A stretch of 64,000 bases of DNA from Streptomyces sp. NBC_00620 (GTDB taxonomy: Bacteria; Actinomycetota; Actinomycetes; Streptomycetales; Streptomycetaceae), in contig NZ_JAPENY010000003.1 of assembly GCF_026341825.1 (NCBI RefSeq), positions 620,001 to 684,000 on the forward strand, in the 5' to 3' direction. The translations under genes were made by a program, and so were the position numbers. The notes beneath the pieces were generated by a model. The model had not been told where the DNA came from, ran no database searches, and saw nothing but the letters and a program-made list of their open reading frames with translations. Position 1 is the first letter of the stretch. Every line of letters starts with the position of its first letter. Below, one piece after another: positions 26,468 through 34,957 of the stretch.

Positions 26468-26983
26468 ATGCTGCACAGAGGTCAAGAGAGCACGGACGGC
26501 ACCGGCGGTGGTGAACTCACCGTCCCCATGGCTTGGTTGTACGCCGAGTACATCGCCGACGAACTGCTGCGGACCGGCGACCTGATGCCGCCCACATCCT
26601 TCGAGTTCCGCGCCGGGCGGGATGCCCTGGCGCTGACCATCTTCCTGTCCGACGCCGGCGGTGAGCTCTCCGGCATCAGGGTCATCACTCAGTTGGAGAC
26701 CTGGCTTTCGCTGACGGCGTACGACCAGCCGTGGCGGGACTGGGTGCGCGAGCACATGGCGCGGCTCGCGGCCAAGGCCGTCGAATCGGGCGCCCCTGAC
26801 CCGGACTTGGAGCTGGCCTCGGCGGCCTGGCGCTGGCTGGAGGAGACCGAGCTGCTCGCCCCGGATCTGGACGCCGTGCCTGGTGGCGGGCCGGTCCCGG
26901 GCGAGGACGACGGCCCGAAGGTGTGGACGCCTGCCTGGCGGCTGGGACTGCCGCTGGGGCATCTGGCGATCCATCTCTTCTGA
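26468..26983 (+). CDS. Hypothetical protein between sigma and anti-sigma genes
   Basis: The 171-residue protein starts at ATG 26468 after GGAAGG. It has no signal peptide or membrane helix. It contains a helix-rich start (PMAWLYAEYIADELL), a beta stretch (FEFRAGRDALALTIFL), a Trp-rich segment (LETWLSLTAYDQPWRDWVRE) and a C-terminal LGLPLGHLAIHLF tail. I do not recognise the family. Its place between an ECF sigma gene and its likely anti-sigma suggests a regulatory or target role in the same stress response. Confidence 0.7.
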   Translation: MLHRGQESTDGTGGGELTVPMAWLYAEYIADELLRTGDLMPPTSFEFRAGRDALALTIFLSDAGGELSGIRVITQLETWLSLTAYDQPWRDWVREHMARLAAKAVESGAPDPDLELASAAWRWLEETELLAPDLDAVPGGGPVPGEDDGPKVWTPAWRLGLPLGHLAIHLF

Positions 26984-27172
26984 CCGTCCGGCCAGGGCGC
27001 CAAACTTTTTCCGGCCCGCACCAATCCGCGGGCCCTCTCACTCCGAATGTCCTGGCCGCTATTCCGAACGGGTCTTGAGTGATTCGGCGGTCCGGTGCGT
27101 ATCGGTGGGCAACAGCAACACCACCCCACCCCGCACCATCGCCACCATTGTCACGAGGATTCGGTAATCGGT

Positions 27173-27835
27173 ATGAGGTCCCTGGAACGGCATCGCGACG
27201 TCGGCGCATACGCGCTCGGCGTGCTGAATGAGGCGGACGCCTTCCGCTTCGAGGATCACCTCATGGAGTGCCCTCAGTGCGCCGCCCATGTGAGTGAATT
27301 CCGGCCTGCGGCACGGCAGTTGATGCTGTACCGCCGGGCCACCCCGCGCTCCGTGCACCCCTTCGCCGCCCCCGGGCCCAGGCTTCTGGACCGGCTGCTC
27401 GGCGAGGTGGCGAACCGGCACCGGGCCGGGCGCAGGCGTTGGCTGTACGCGGTGGCCGCCTCCGTCGTGTTCGCGGCGGGCGGGCCCGCGATCGCGATCG
27501 TGACGGCGGACGGCTCACCGAGCACCCTGATCGCCGCGACCGACACGGAGACCGGCGTCTGGGCCCAGGTCACGTCCGAGGACCGGGCCTGGGGCAGTGA
27601 GGTCGACGTACAGGTCAAGGACCTGGGAGGCCCCCGCGCCTGTCAGCTCGTCGTGATCGGCAAGGACGGTTCCGAGCAGACGGTGACGAGCTGGATGGCG
27701 CAGGGGGACAACAACGGCGAGGCCGCCAGCATGCAGGGCGGCGCCGCGTTGCAGTCCGAGGAGATCAGCCGGTACGAGGTGCGCACGACGGAGGGCGAGC
27801 GCCTCGTGACGCTCAAGCCCGGCACCGGAAGCTGA
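27173..27835 (+). CDS. Zinc-finger anti-sigma factor, membrane-anchored
   Basis: The 220-residue protein has the zinc-containing anti-sigma motif FEDHLMECPQCAAH (HX3CX2C) near residue 28. A membrane helix (WLYAVAASVVFAAGGPAIAI) near residue 90 and an extracytoplasmic beta-rich domain follow. It should hold the ECF sigma factor of 25786-26334 inactive until an envelope signal releases it. The ATG at 27173 fits better than an in-frame upstream start at 27095 because the family begins close to the zinc finger. Confidence 0.88.
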   Translation: MRSLERHRDVGAYALGVLNEADAFRFEDHLMECPQCAAHVSEFRPAARQLMLYRRATPRSVHPFAAPGPRLLDRLLGEVANRHRAGRRRWLYAVAASVVFAAGGPAIAIVTADGSPSTLIAATDTETGVWAQVTSEDRAWGSEVDVQVKDLGGPRACQLVVIGKDGSEQTVTSWMAQGDNNGEAASMQGGAALQSEEISRYEVRTTEGERLVTLKPGTGS

Positions 27836-27858
27836 CGCCAAGTCCGGTCGGCGGACGC

Positions 27859-28719
27859 CTACTTGAGGAGCTTTGACATCCGCCGGTCCGCGAGCGGCTT
27901 CCCGCCCGTCTGGCAGGTCGGGCAGTACTGCAGCGAGGAGTCGCTGAAGGACACCTCCCGGATGGTGTCGCCGCAGACCGGGCAGGGCTCGCCCGTTCTG
28001 CCGTGCACCCGCAGTCCGCTCTTCTTCTCCGCCTTCAGGCGTCCGGCCGCCACTCCGTGGGAGCGCTCGACGGCCTCGGTGAGCGTGGAGCGCAGCGCCT
28101 CGTACAGGCGCCGTGTCTCCTCGGGACTCAGCGTGGCGGCGAGCTTGAAGGGCGACATCCGGGCGGCGTGCAGGATCTCGTCGCTGTACGCGTTCCCCAC
28201 GCCCGCGATGAGGCTCTGGTCGCGCAGCGCGCCCTTCAGCTGGCGCCGCTCGCCTTCGAGCAGTTTGGCGAACCGCACCTCGTCGAAGTCCTCGGCGAGC
28301 GGGTCGGGGCCGAGCCGGGCGACGCCGGGGATCTCCGCCGGGTCCCTTACGAGGTACACGGCGAGCTTCTTCTGGGTGCCGGCCTCGGTGAGGTCGAAGC
28401 CCTCGCCGGTCTCCAGGGCGACGCGCAGTGCGAGCGGGCCCTTGCCGGGGCGGGGCCGGCCGTCGGGCAGCGTGTCCTTCCACTGCAGCCAGCCCGCGCG
28501 GGCCAGGTGCGTCACGAAGTGCAGGCCGTCCGCCTCGATGTCGAGGAACTTGCCGTGCCGGCGCACGGCCGTGACCTCGCGGCCCTCGAAGGCGGTGACG
28601 GGAGGGTCGTACGTCTTCAGGACGCTGATGGCGACGGGCAGCACGCGCACGACCTGACGGCCGACGAGGTGGTCGGCCAGGAAGTCCTTGAGTGCTTCGA
28701 CCTCGGGCAGTTCCGGCAT
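27859..28719 (-). CDS. Fpg/Nei-family DNA glycosylase
   Basis: The 286-residue enzyme starts MPELPEVE, with the catalytic Pro2 and Glu3 intact. The helix-two-turn-helix (IAGVGNAYSDEILHAARMSP) and the C-terminal zinc finger (CPVCGD...CPTC) are present. Such enzymes remove oxidised bases and cut the abasic site. Sequence alone does not separate 8-oxoguanine (Fpg) from Nei-type specificity here. It ends 23 bases from the convergent anti-sigma gene. Confidence 0.93.
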   Translation of the reverse strand: MPELPEVEALKDFLADHLVGRQVVRVLPVAISVLKTYDPPVTAFEGREVTAVRRHGKFLDIEADGLHFVTHLARAGWLQWKDTLPDGRPRPGKGPLALRVALETGEGFDLTEAGTQKKLAVYLVRDPAEIPGVARLGPDPLAEDFDEVRFAKLLEGERRQLKGALRDQSLIAGVGNAYSDEILHAARMSPFKLAATLSPEETRRLYEALRSTLTEAVERSHGVAAGRLKAEKKSGLRVHGRTGEPCPVCGDTIREVSFSDSSLQYCPTCQTGGKPLADRRMSKLLK

Positions 28720-28766
28720 AGGTCCAGAGTGCCACCAGGTGCCGACGACACGATGTGGACCGGTGG

Positions 28767-30842
28767 TCAGTCCCGTTCCGGAACGATGAACTCGCACCAC
28801 ACGACTTTGCCGCCACCGCGGGCCTCCACGCCCCAGACATCGGTGAGCCGGTCGACGAGAAGGAGGCCGCGGCCCGAGACACCGGACTCCCCGGCCTCGC
28901 GGCGGCGCGGCAGGGCGCTGGAGGAGTCCTCGACCTCGGCGCGCAGTCTGCGGTCGGAGCCGGTCAGGACGCGCAGGGTGACGACGGCGGAGCCCTCGGT
29001 GTGCAGCAGGGCGTTGGTGATCATTTCGTCGGCGACCAGCTCGATCTCGTCGGCACGCTCCCCTGCGCCCCAGGCGTCGACGGCGGCGCGGATCATGTGC
29101 CGGGCCGCGGCGAGCGCCTCGGGGTCGCCGGCCGCGACATGCTGCTGGAGTCTGCCGCCGGTCTGGTGGGTGGTGAGGCCGCGGCGGCGCAGGAGCAGCA
29201 GCGCGACATCGTCGTCGCCACCGCGGTCCTCGGCCACCTCGATGAGCCGGTCGGCAAGGTCGTGGACGTCGTCCGGGCCGGTGCTGACGAGCTCCCTGAG
29301 GGTGCGCACGCCTTCGCCGAGGGAGATGCCGGGCTGCTCGACCAGGCCGTCGGTGTACAGCATCAGCGTCTGGCCGGGGTCCAGCTCGAAGGTGCTGACC
29401 GGGTACTCGAGGCGCCCGAAGTCGGCGGACAGGCCCAGCGGCAAGCCCCCTTCCACGGGCTGTCGTCGGCAGGTGCCGTCGGGCTGCCGGACCAGGGGGT
29501 CCATGTGGCCGGCCCTGACCAGCTGGACGACGCCGGTGGACAGATCGGCCTCCGCGTACAGGCAGGTCGCGAAGCGTTCGGTGTCGAGTTCCTTCAGGAA
29601 GACGGAGGCGCGGGCCATCACGGTGGCGGGGGTGTGGCCCTCGGCGGCGTAGGCGCGCAGCACGATGCGCAGCTGGCCCATGACGGCGGCGGCGTGCGTG
29701 TCATGGCCCTGTACGTCGCCGATGACGGCGCCGACGCGGCCGCCGGGCAGCGGGATCACGTCGTACCAGTCGCCGCCGATGTCCCTGCCGAGGGAGGCGG
29801 AGCGGTAGCGGACGGCGATGTCGGCGCCGGGCACGCTGGGGATGGAGCGCGGCAGCATGGCCTGCTGGAGACCCTTGGCGAGGTCCTTCTCCTGCTCGTA
29901 GAACATGGCCCGTTGGAGGCTCTGCGCGATGCTGCTGCCGAGCGCGAGGAGGACGTTGCGGTCCTCCTCTGAGAAGCCGTGCCGGTCGTTGTAGAGCAGG
30001 CCGATCGCGCCGATGGGCCGGGCCTGCACGATGAGCGGCAGATACGCGGCCGAGGTGATCTTCAGGTCGGTGATGTGCGGCCACAGCAGGGGATACGCCT
30101 CGGCGAACTCCTCCGGCGACTCGATGAAGTGCGGCACCAGTGTCCGTACGACCTCGTTCATCGGGTACTGGGCGTCCATGCGCGTGATCCGGGTGCCCGG
30201 CACATAGCTGTCCTGGGGGCCCGCGGCGACCATGTTGATGCGGCCGGCCTCCACCAGGCCCATGACCAGGCTCGTCGCGCCGAGGTGGGTGAGGCCGTGG
30301 GTGTCCTCCAGGACGTCGATCACGTCCTGGACGGTGCGGGCGTGGGCGAGTGCCGCCGTGGTGAGCTGCACGACGCTCGTCTGCTGGCGCCTGGCCTGGA
30401 AATGGGCGGCCTGCTCACGGCGCGCCGCGCGCTCGTTCAGCTCCTGCGTCGCGTCGCGCACGATGCCGATGATCCGGCGGGGCCTGCCGGTCTCGTCGCG
30501 GCGGATGTAGCCCTGGGTGTGGGTCCAGCGCAGCGTGCCGTCTCTGCAGCGGATGCGGAAGTAGGCGCCGTAGTTCTCGCTGCCGTCCTTGAGCGCCTGG
30601 GAGACCAGGGTGTCGAGGCGTATGGCCTCGGGCGGGGGCACGCGCATGGCCAGCGTCTCCGGGTGCCCGTCGTATTCCTCGGGGTGCACGTCGAAGACCT
30701 CGTGGGCCTGGGCGTCCATCTGGAACAGCCCGGAGTCCAGGTCCCAGTCGAAGCTGCCCATGCGGTTGAGCGCCAGGATCGGATCCGGGTGGGCGGGCCA
30801 GTCGTCCGGGAGTGACAGGGCGCTCGCTCCCCGATCAACCAT
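28767..30842 (-). CDS. PAS-GAF-SpoIIE phosphatase with C-terminal ATPase/kinase domain
   Basis: The 691-residue protein has a PAS domain (about 20-140, with RWTHTQGYIRRDETG), a GAF domain (about 160-315), a PP2C/SpoIIE phosphatase domain (about 330-540, with GGDWYDVIPLPGGRVGAVIGD and MLYTDGLVE) and a C-terminal HATPase_c domain (about 560-690, with VADEMITNAL). This mix of an anti-sigma-factor-antagonist phosphatase and an anti-sigma-kinase-like domain is common in Streptomyces, where it links signals to SigB-type sigma factors. The sensed ligand and partner are unknown. Confidence 0.92.
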   Translation of the reverse strand: MVDRGASALSLPDDWPAHPDPILALNRMGSFDWDLDSGLFQMDAQAHEVFDVHPEEYDGHPETLAMRVPPPEAIRLDTLVSQALKDGSENYGAYFRIRCRDGTLRWTHTQGYIRRDETGRPRRIIGIVRDATQELNERAARREQAAHFQARRQQTSVVQLTTAALAHARTVQDVIDVLEDTHGLTHLGATSLVMGLVEAGRINMVAAGPQDSYVPGTRITRMDAQYPMNEVVRTLVPHFIESPEEFAEAYPLLWPHITDLKITSAAYLPLIVQARPIGAIGLLYNDRHGFSEEDRNVLLALGSSIAQSLQRAMFYEQEKDLAKGLQQAMLPRSIPSVPGADIAVRYRSASLGRDIGGDWYDVIPLPGGRVGAVIGDVQGHDTHAAAVMGQLRIVLRAYAAEGHTPATVMARASVFLKELDTERFATCLYAEADLSTGVVQLVRAGHMDPLVRQPDGTCRRQPVEGGLPLGLSADFGRLEYPVSTFELDPGQTLMLYTDGLVEQPGISLGEGVRTLRELVSTGPDDVHDLADRLIEVAEDRGGDDDVALLLLRRRGLTTHQTGGRLQQHVAAGDPEALAAARHMIRAAVDAWGAGERADEIELVADEMITNALLHTEGSAVVTLRVLTGSDRRLRAEVEDSSSALPRRREAGESGVSGRGLLLVDRLTDVWGVEARGGGKVVWCEFIVPERD

Positions 30843-30926
30843 GGGGCCACTTTGCCAGGATTTGCACGATTATTCGACTCCGGCCTCCGTGGAGCCCGGT
30901 GCCGCGCTCCACGGCCGGGCGGGCTC

Positions 30927-32255
30927 TCAACTGCCGGACATGTCGGTCGCGGCGTCGAAGATGCTGTCCGACGTGGTCGGGTCGTCGGGGATCAGACCGC
31001 CGCCGTCCGGCAGGTCCGGGCTTTCCGGGACGGTTTCCGGGCCGACTTCCTCGGTCGATGTGGTCGAGTCGAGGGGGAACGAGGGTTCGTCGGGGGTGGA
31101 GGGTTCCTCGGGCGTCGAGGAGTCTTCGGGTGCCGACGGGATCTCGGGGGTGGACTGATCGGGCGTGATCGTGCCTGTGTCCGTCCCCGACTCCGGAGTG
31201 GTGCTCTCGTCCGAGGGCGTCAGCGTGCTCCCGGGATCCGTCGTGGGCGGGGCGGTGACGGTGGCCGTGGCACAGTCCGCGGGCTCGACCGGAGCGCGGT
31301 CGGCCGGATCGCCCGGAGCGCTCTCGGTCTCCCCCGGTGCCACGGTCACGGTCGGCGTCACGCAGTCGGACGCCGACTCGTCCGGCCGGGTGCCGTCCTC
31401 CCTCGGGTGGGCGCCCGAGGAGGAATCCTCGGGGTCCGGGGACCGTGTCCAGTCGTCCGGCGGCGGTACGACGTGGTCGTGGTGGTGGCCGTCGTCGCCG
31501 GTCCGTCGCTCGATCCAGGTGTTGTCGACGATGTTGATGATCGTGATGTTGGTGATCACCGTGGTCGCCGGGGTCACGACGACGACCTCGCTGGGCCGGT
31601 ACCCGGACCAGGCCCGCCCGCGGGTGCCCGGTGCCCCCTTGGACTCGACCTTGGATTCGACGGGCGGCTTCAGCGGGTTTCCGCAGGCGCACCGGACGCG
31701 GGGCACCCCGCGGTTGTCGACGAGGACGGCGGTACCCGCCTGAAGGACCGACTGGTGGCCGGTCGCCCGGCCATCGCTGAACTCGTGGTTCGTGACCTGT
31801 GTGTCCGCACGCAGCACGACCGAGGTGAGACCCCGCAGAAAGCTCGGGACCGAGGCCTGCGAGACGCCGGTGACCTGCGCGAACGCGCGGGCCTTGGCCC
31901 GGTCCGCGGTGAGGAGGCCGATCTGCTTCTCGACGTCGCAGCTCCCGGCGGAGTGGACGCCGCCGTAGAGGCCCGGCGTGGAGCCCGAGAGCTTGCGCGC
32001 GCCCTGCGTGGCGGAGGCGCCGCCGGTGGGCGTCGGTTGCTGCGTTCGGGTGACGGGCGGCGGGGTCGCGGTGGAGGCGGCGGTGGAGTCCGTGAAGGGG
32101 CCGGAGCCCTGAGCCGCGATGGGCTCGAGGAACAGCTCACCGCTGGATCCGCCGGACGTCTGGTCCTTGTCGCCGTCGTCCCCACCGCACCCGGCGACAA
32201 GGAAAGCCGCCGAGAGCGCGCAGGCCGTGACGAGGGTTCTGGTGGGTGTGCGCAC
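30927..32255 (-). CDS. Lipoprotein with long acidic Ser/Thr/Pro tail (possible DUF6777)
   Basis: From GTG 32255 the 442-residue protein has a lipoprotein signal (RTLVTACALSAAFLVAGC). The N-terminal domain contains LFLEPIAAQGSGPFT, DVEKQIGLLTADRAKARAFA and CACGNPL, which I associate with DUF6777 of Streptomyces. A beta strand-rich VVVTPATTVITNITIINIVD segment follows, then about 180 residues of low-complexity sequence rich in Glu, Asp, Ser, Thr and Pro (for example STPEEPSTPDEPSFP). The tail should be an extended acidic stalk or wall-binding region. The function is unknown. Confidence 0.8.
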   Translation of the reverse strand: MRTPTRTLVTACALSAAFLVAGCGGDDGDKDQTSGGSSGELFLEPIAAQGSGPFTDSTAASTATPPPVTRTQQPTPTGGASATQGARKLSGSTPGLYGGVHSAGSCDVEKQIGLLTADRAKARAFAQVTGVSQASVPSFLRGLTSVVLRADTQVTNHEFSDGRATGHQSVLQAGTAVLVDNRGVPRVRCACGNPLKPPVESKVESKGAPGTRGRAWSGYRPSEVVVVTPATTVITNITIINIVDNTWIERRTGDDGHHHDHVVPPPDDWTRSPDPEDSSSGAHPREDGTRPDESASDCVTPTVTVAPGETESAPGDPADRAPVEPADCATATVTAPPTTDPGSTLTPSDESTTPESGTDTGTITPDQSTPEIPSAPEDSSTPEEPSTPDEPSFPLDSTTSTEEVGPETVPESPDLPDGGGLIPDDPTTSDSIFDAATDMSGS

Positions 32256-32373
32256 CGCGTTCTCCCGTCCATCCCGGGCAATTCGTCCACCATTGTCTGC
32301 GTCACCCACTTGGACCACGCAAGCGGAGGAAGGTCACCGAGCGTCACAATGGGAGGGAGAGGGGTGGTGCGGC

Positions 32374-33795
32374 GTGGAGTGGTTCACGGCACCCGAGTAC
32401 TGGCTGAGCCGGCTGGTCTTCCAGCGGGCGCTCGCCGTGGTGTACCTCGTCGCGTTCCTGGGCGCGGCGCTGCAGTTCCGCGCGCTGATCGGGGAGCGCG
32501 GGATGCTGCCGGTCCCCCGCTTCGTGGCACGGGTGCCGTTCCGCCGGGCGCCGAGCGTGTTCCAACTGCACTACTCGGACCGCTTCTTCGCGGTCTGGTC
32601 CTGGGCGGGCTGCGCGGTGTCGGTGGCGCTGATCGCCGGAATGGACTCACTACTGCCGCTGTGGGGCGGCATGTTGCTGTGGCTGGTCCCGTGGGTGCTC
32701 TATCTGTCCATCGTCAACGTGGGCCAGACCTGGTACTCGTTCGGCTGGGAGTCACTGCTCCTGGAGGTGGGTTTCCTCGCCGTCTTCCTCGGCAACGACG
32801 AGGTGGCCCCGCCGATCGTCGTCCTCTTCCTGCTGCGCTGGGTGCTGTTCCGCGTCGAGTTCGGCGCCGGGCTGATCAAGATGCGGGGCGACGCGTGCTG
32901 GCGGAAGCTGACCTGCCTGTACTTCCACCACGAGACCCAGCCGATGCCGGGCCCGCTGAGCTGGTTCTTCCACCATCTCCCCAAGCCCTTCCACCGTGTC
33001 GAGGTGGCCGCCAACCACTTCACCCAACTCGCCCTTCCCGTCCTGCTGTTCACCCCGCAGCCGATCGCCACGGCCGCCGCCTCGCTGATGATCCTCACCC
33101 AGCTGTGGCTGGTCCTGTCGGGCAACTTCTCCTGGCTGAACTGGATCACGATCGTGCTGGCCCTGTCGGCGGTCGAACTCCCCACCACCGCACCGGACGT
33201 GTCCGGGACACCGATCTGGTACGAGGTCGTGGTCCTCGCCGTGGCCACGGCGCTGCTGGCCCTCAGCTACCGCCCGGTCCGCAACATGCTCTCCCGGCGA
33301 CAGGTCATGAACTGCTCCTTCGACCCGCTCCATCTGGTGAACACCTACGGGGCGTTCGGCAGCGTCAGCCGGCTGCGCCACGAGGTGATCGTCGAGGGCA
33401 CCGCGGACGACCCGCCTCGGGAGGACTCGGACTGGCGGGAGTACGAGTTCAAGGGCAAGCCGGGCGATCCGCGGTACTGGCCGCGCCAGTTCGCGCCGTA
33501 CCATCTGCGCCTCGACTGGATGATGTGGTTCGCGGCGCTCTCCCCCGCGTACGCCGAATCCTGGTTCGCGGGTCTGGTGGAGCGGCTCCTGGAGAACGAC
33601 CGAGACACGCTACGACTGCTGCGCCGCTCCCCGTTCCCCGCCGACAGCCCGCCCCGCTACATCCGCGCCCGCCTCTACCGCTACCGCTACACGACCTGGC
33701 GCGAGCTGCGGGAGACGGGTGCGTGCTGGCACCGGACGTATGTGCGCGATTTTCTGCCGCCTACGCGGCTCGACTCCCTGACTCAGAGGCGGTAG
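32374..33795 (+). CDS. Lipase maturation factor-like membrane protein
   Basis: The 473-residue protein starts at GTG 32374 after a GGGAGGGAGAGGGG stretch. It has about six membrane helices and the soluble C-terminal features of the lipase maturation factor family (LMF1-like): GVEFGAG-type LFRVEFGAGLIKMRGDACWR, FHHLPKPFHRVEVAANHF, then YEFKGKPGDPRYWPRQFAPYH and RLDWMMWFAALSP. In animals LMF1 helps secreted lipases fold in the ER; the bacterial role is not established. It converges on the fucose operon, and its stop lies in a 17-bp repeat. Confidence 0.88.
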   Translation: MEWFTAPEYWLSRLVFQRALAVVYLVAFLGAALQFRALIGERGMLPVPRFVARVPFRRAPSVFQLHYSDRFFAVWSWAGCAVSVALIAGMDSLLPLWGGMLLWLVPWVLYLSIVNVGQTWYSFGWESLLLEVGFLAVFLGNDEVAPPIVVLFLLRWVLFRVEFGAGLIKMRGDACWRKLTCLYFHHETQPMPGPLSWFFHHLPKPFHRVEVAANHFTQLALPVLLFTPQPIATAAASLMILTQLWLVLSGNFSWLNWITIVLALSAVELPTTAPDVSGTPIWYEVVVLAVATALLALSYRPVRNMLSRRQVMNCSFDPLHLVNTYGAFGSVSRLRHEVIVEGTADDPPREDSDWREYEFKGKPGDPRYWPRQFAPYHLRLDWMMWFAALSPAYAESWFAGLVERLLENDRDTLRLLRRSPFPADSPPRYIRARLYRYRYTTWRELRETGACWHRTYVRDFLPPTRLDSLTQRR

Positions 33796-33822
33796 ACGTC
33801 TGTGGCTCAGAGGCGGTAGACG
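33782..33822. repeat. 17-bp direct repeat at two convergent gene ends
   Basis: CTCAGAGGCGGTAGACG occurs at 33782-33798 and again at 33806-33822. The first copy holds the stop of the plus-strand membrane protein gene and the second holds the stop of the minus-strand lactonase gene, so a 24-bp tandem duplication separates the two gene ends. Confidence 0.8.
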
Positions 33823-34646
33823 CGGGTGGCGGTGCCCTCGAAGACCTGATCGCGCTCGTCGTCACCGAGACCTGCGGTCAACTCCCGCGTGGACTCGGCC
33901 ACTTGACCGTAGGTCGCCGCCAGCGTGCACACCGGCCAGTCGGAGCCGAACATCAGGCGGCTTGGGCCGAAGGCCTCCAGGACCGTGTCGGCGTACGGGC
34001 GCAGGTCATCGACGGTCCACTTCCCCAGGTCCGCCTCCGTCACCATGCCCGAGAGCTTGCACACCGTGTTGGGGAGGGCGGCGAGGGCACGGACGCCGGA
34101 CGCCCAGGGTTCGAGGTCTCCGGCGGCGATGGGCGGCTTGCCCAAGTGGTCGAGCACGAAGGTGAGTTCGGGCAGGGCTGCCGCTGCTTCGGCGGAGGAC
34201 GGCAGTTGGTGGGGCTGGACGATCAGGTCGTAGACGAGCCCCGCCTCCGCGACGGCGGCGAGTCCCCGCCGTACGTCCGGACGCAGCAGCCACTCAGGGT
34301 CGGGCTCACCCTGGACCTGATGGCGAATGCCCTTGAGATACCGGCCGCCCGGCAGCTCCCGCAGCCGCGCGAGCTCGTCGGCGACCTCGGGCGCGGTCAG
34401 GTCGGTCCACCCCACCACTCCCCCGATCAGCTCGCTCTCCGCCGCGAGGGCGAGGAACTCCGGGGTCTCCGCGGCCACGGTGATCGTCTGCACGAGGACG
34501 GTGCGGTCGACACCGGCGGCCCGCGCCTCCGGTTCGAGGTCCGCGACGGTGAAGTTCCGCCTCAAGGACTGGAGTTCGGGTCCGGTGATCCAGTCCTGGT
34601 CCCGGACGGAGAGGTCCCAGACGTGGTGGTGGGCGTCGATGGTCAT
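33807..34646 (-). CDS. Amidohydrolase, probable L-fucono-1,5-lactonase
   Basis: The 279-residue protein begins MTIDAHHHVW, the metal-binding HxH of the amidohydrolase fold. It continues with the COG3618 lactonase pattern: GRYLKGIRHQVQG, FVLDHLGKPP, NTVCKLSGMVTEA and LMFGSDWPVC, where the aspartate is catalytic. In L-fucose oxidation this group opens L-fucono-1,5-lactone to L-fuconate. The start at 34646 overlaps the mutarotase stop (ATGA), preferred over an ATG four codons earlier. It is the last gene of the operon. Confidence 0.88.
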   Translation of the reverse strand: MTIDAHHHVWDLSVRDQDWITGPELQSLRRNFTVADLEPEARAAGVDRTVLVQTITVAAETPEFLALAAESELIGGVVGWTDLTAPEVADELARLRELPGGRYLKGIRHQVQGEPDPEWLLRPDVRRGLAAVAEAGLVYDLIVQPHQLPSSAEAAAALPELTFVLDHLGKPPIAAGDLEPWASGVRALAALPNTVCKLSGMVTEADLGKWTVDDLRPYADTVLEAFGPSRLMFGSDWPVCTLAATYGQVAESTRELTAGLGDDERDQVFEGTATRVYRL

Positions 34647-34957
34647 GGCAGCTCCCATACAACGGGCAGGCTCGCTTCGGCGCCCTCGCCGGAATAGTCG
34701 TGCACGACGTCGAGGAGCTGCGTCATCCTGGCCTGCCAGGCGATGTTGACCGGCAGTTTCTCCAACTCAGCGAGCATCTTCCCGTAGTCCTCGCACTCCA
34801 GGAGGTGGAAGAGGTCGGTGCCGCTGCGCCAGATCGTCCAGGAGGTGGCTCCGGCGGCGCGGATCGCGGTGGTCAGTTCGGCGGGGACCTTGAGATGGGC
34901 GGCTTCGTACTCGACGATGCGGTCCGCGCGGACCTTGGTGTGCAGGGCGACTCTCAT
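34643..34957 (-). CDS. L-rhamnose mutarotase-family protein (probable L-fucose mutarotase)
   Basis: The 104-residue protein has the normal size of the RhaM family, with the pattern MRVALHTKVRADRIVEYEAA...TSWTIWRSGTDLFHLLEC. It interconverts the alpha and beta anomers of 6-deoxy sugars. In this operon the sugar is more likely L-fucose than L-rhamnose, because the neighbours are fuconate enzymes. It overlaps both neighbours by four bases. Confidence 0.88.
   Translation of the reverse strand: MRVALHTKVRADRIVEYEAAHLKVPAELTTAIRAAGATSWTIWRSGTDLFHLLECEDYGKMLAELEKLPVNIAWQARMTQLLDVVHDYSGEGAEASLPVVWELP

Noticed and set aside
30852..34697. Very long plus-strand open frame (1281 codons)
   Set aside because: It is an antisense or out-of-frame shadow of the lipoprotein, lipase-maturation-like and lactonase genes. 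Its composition is low-complexity Arg/Gly/Val, typical of high-G/C shadows.
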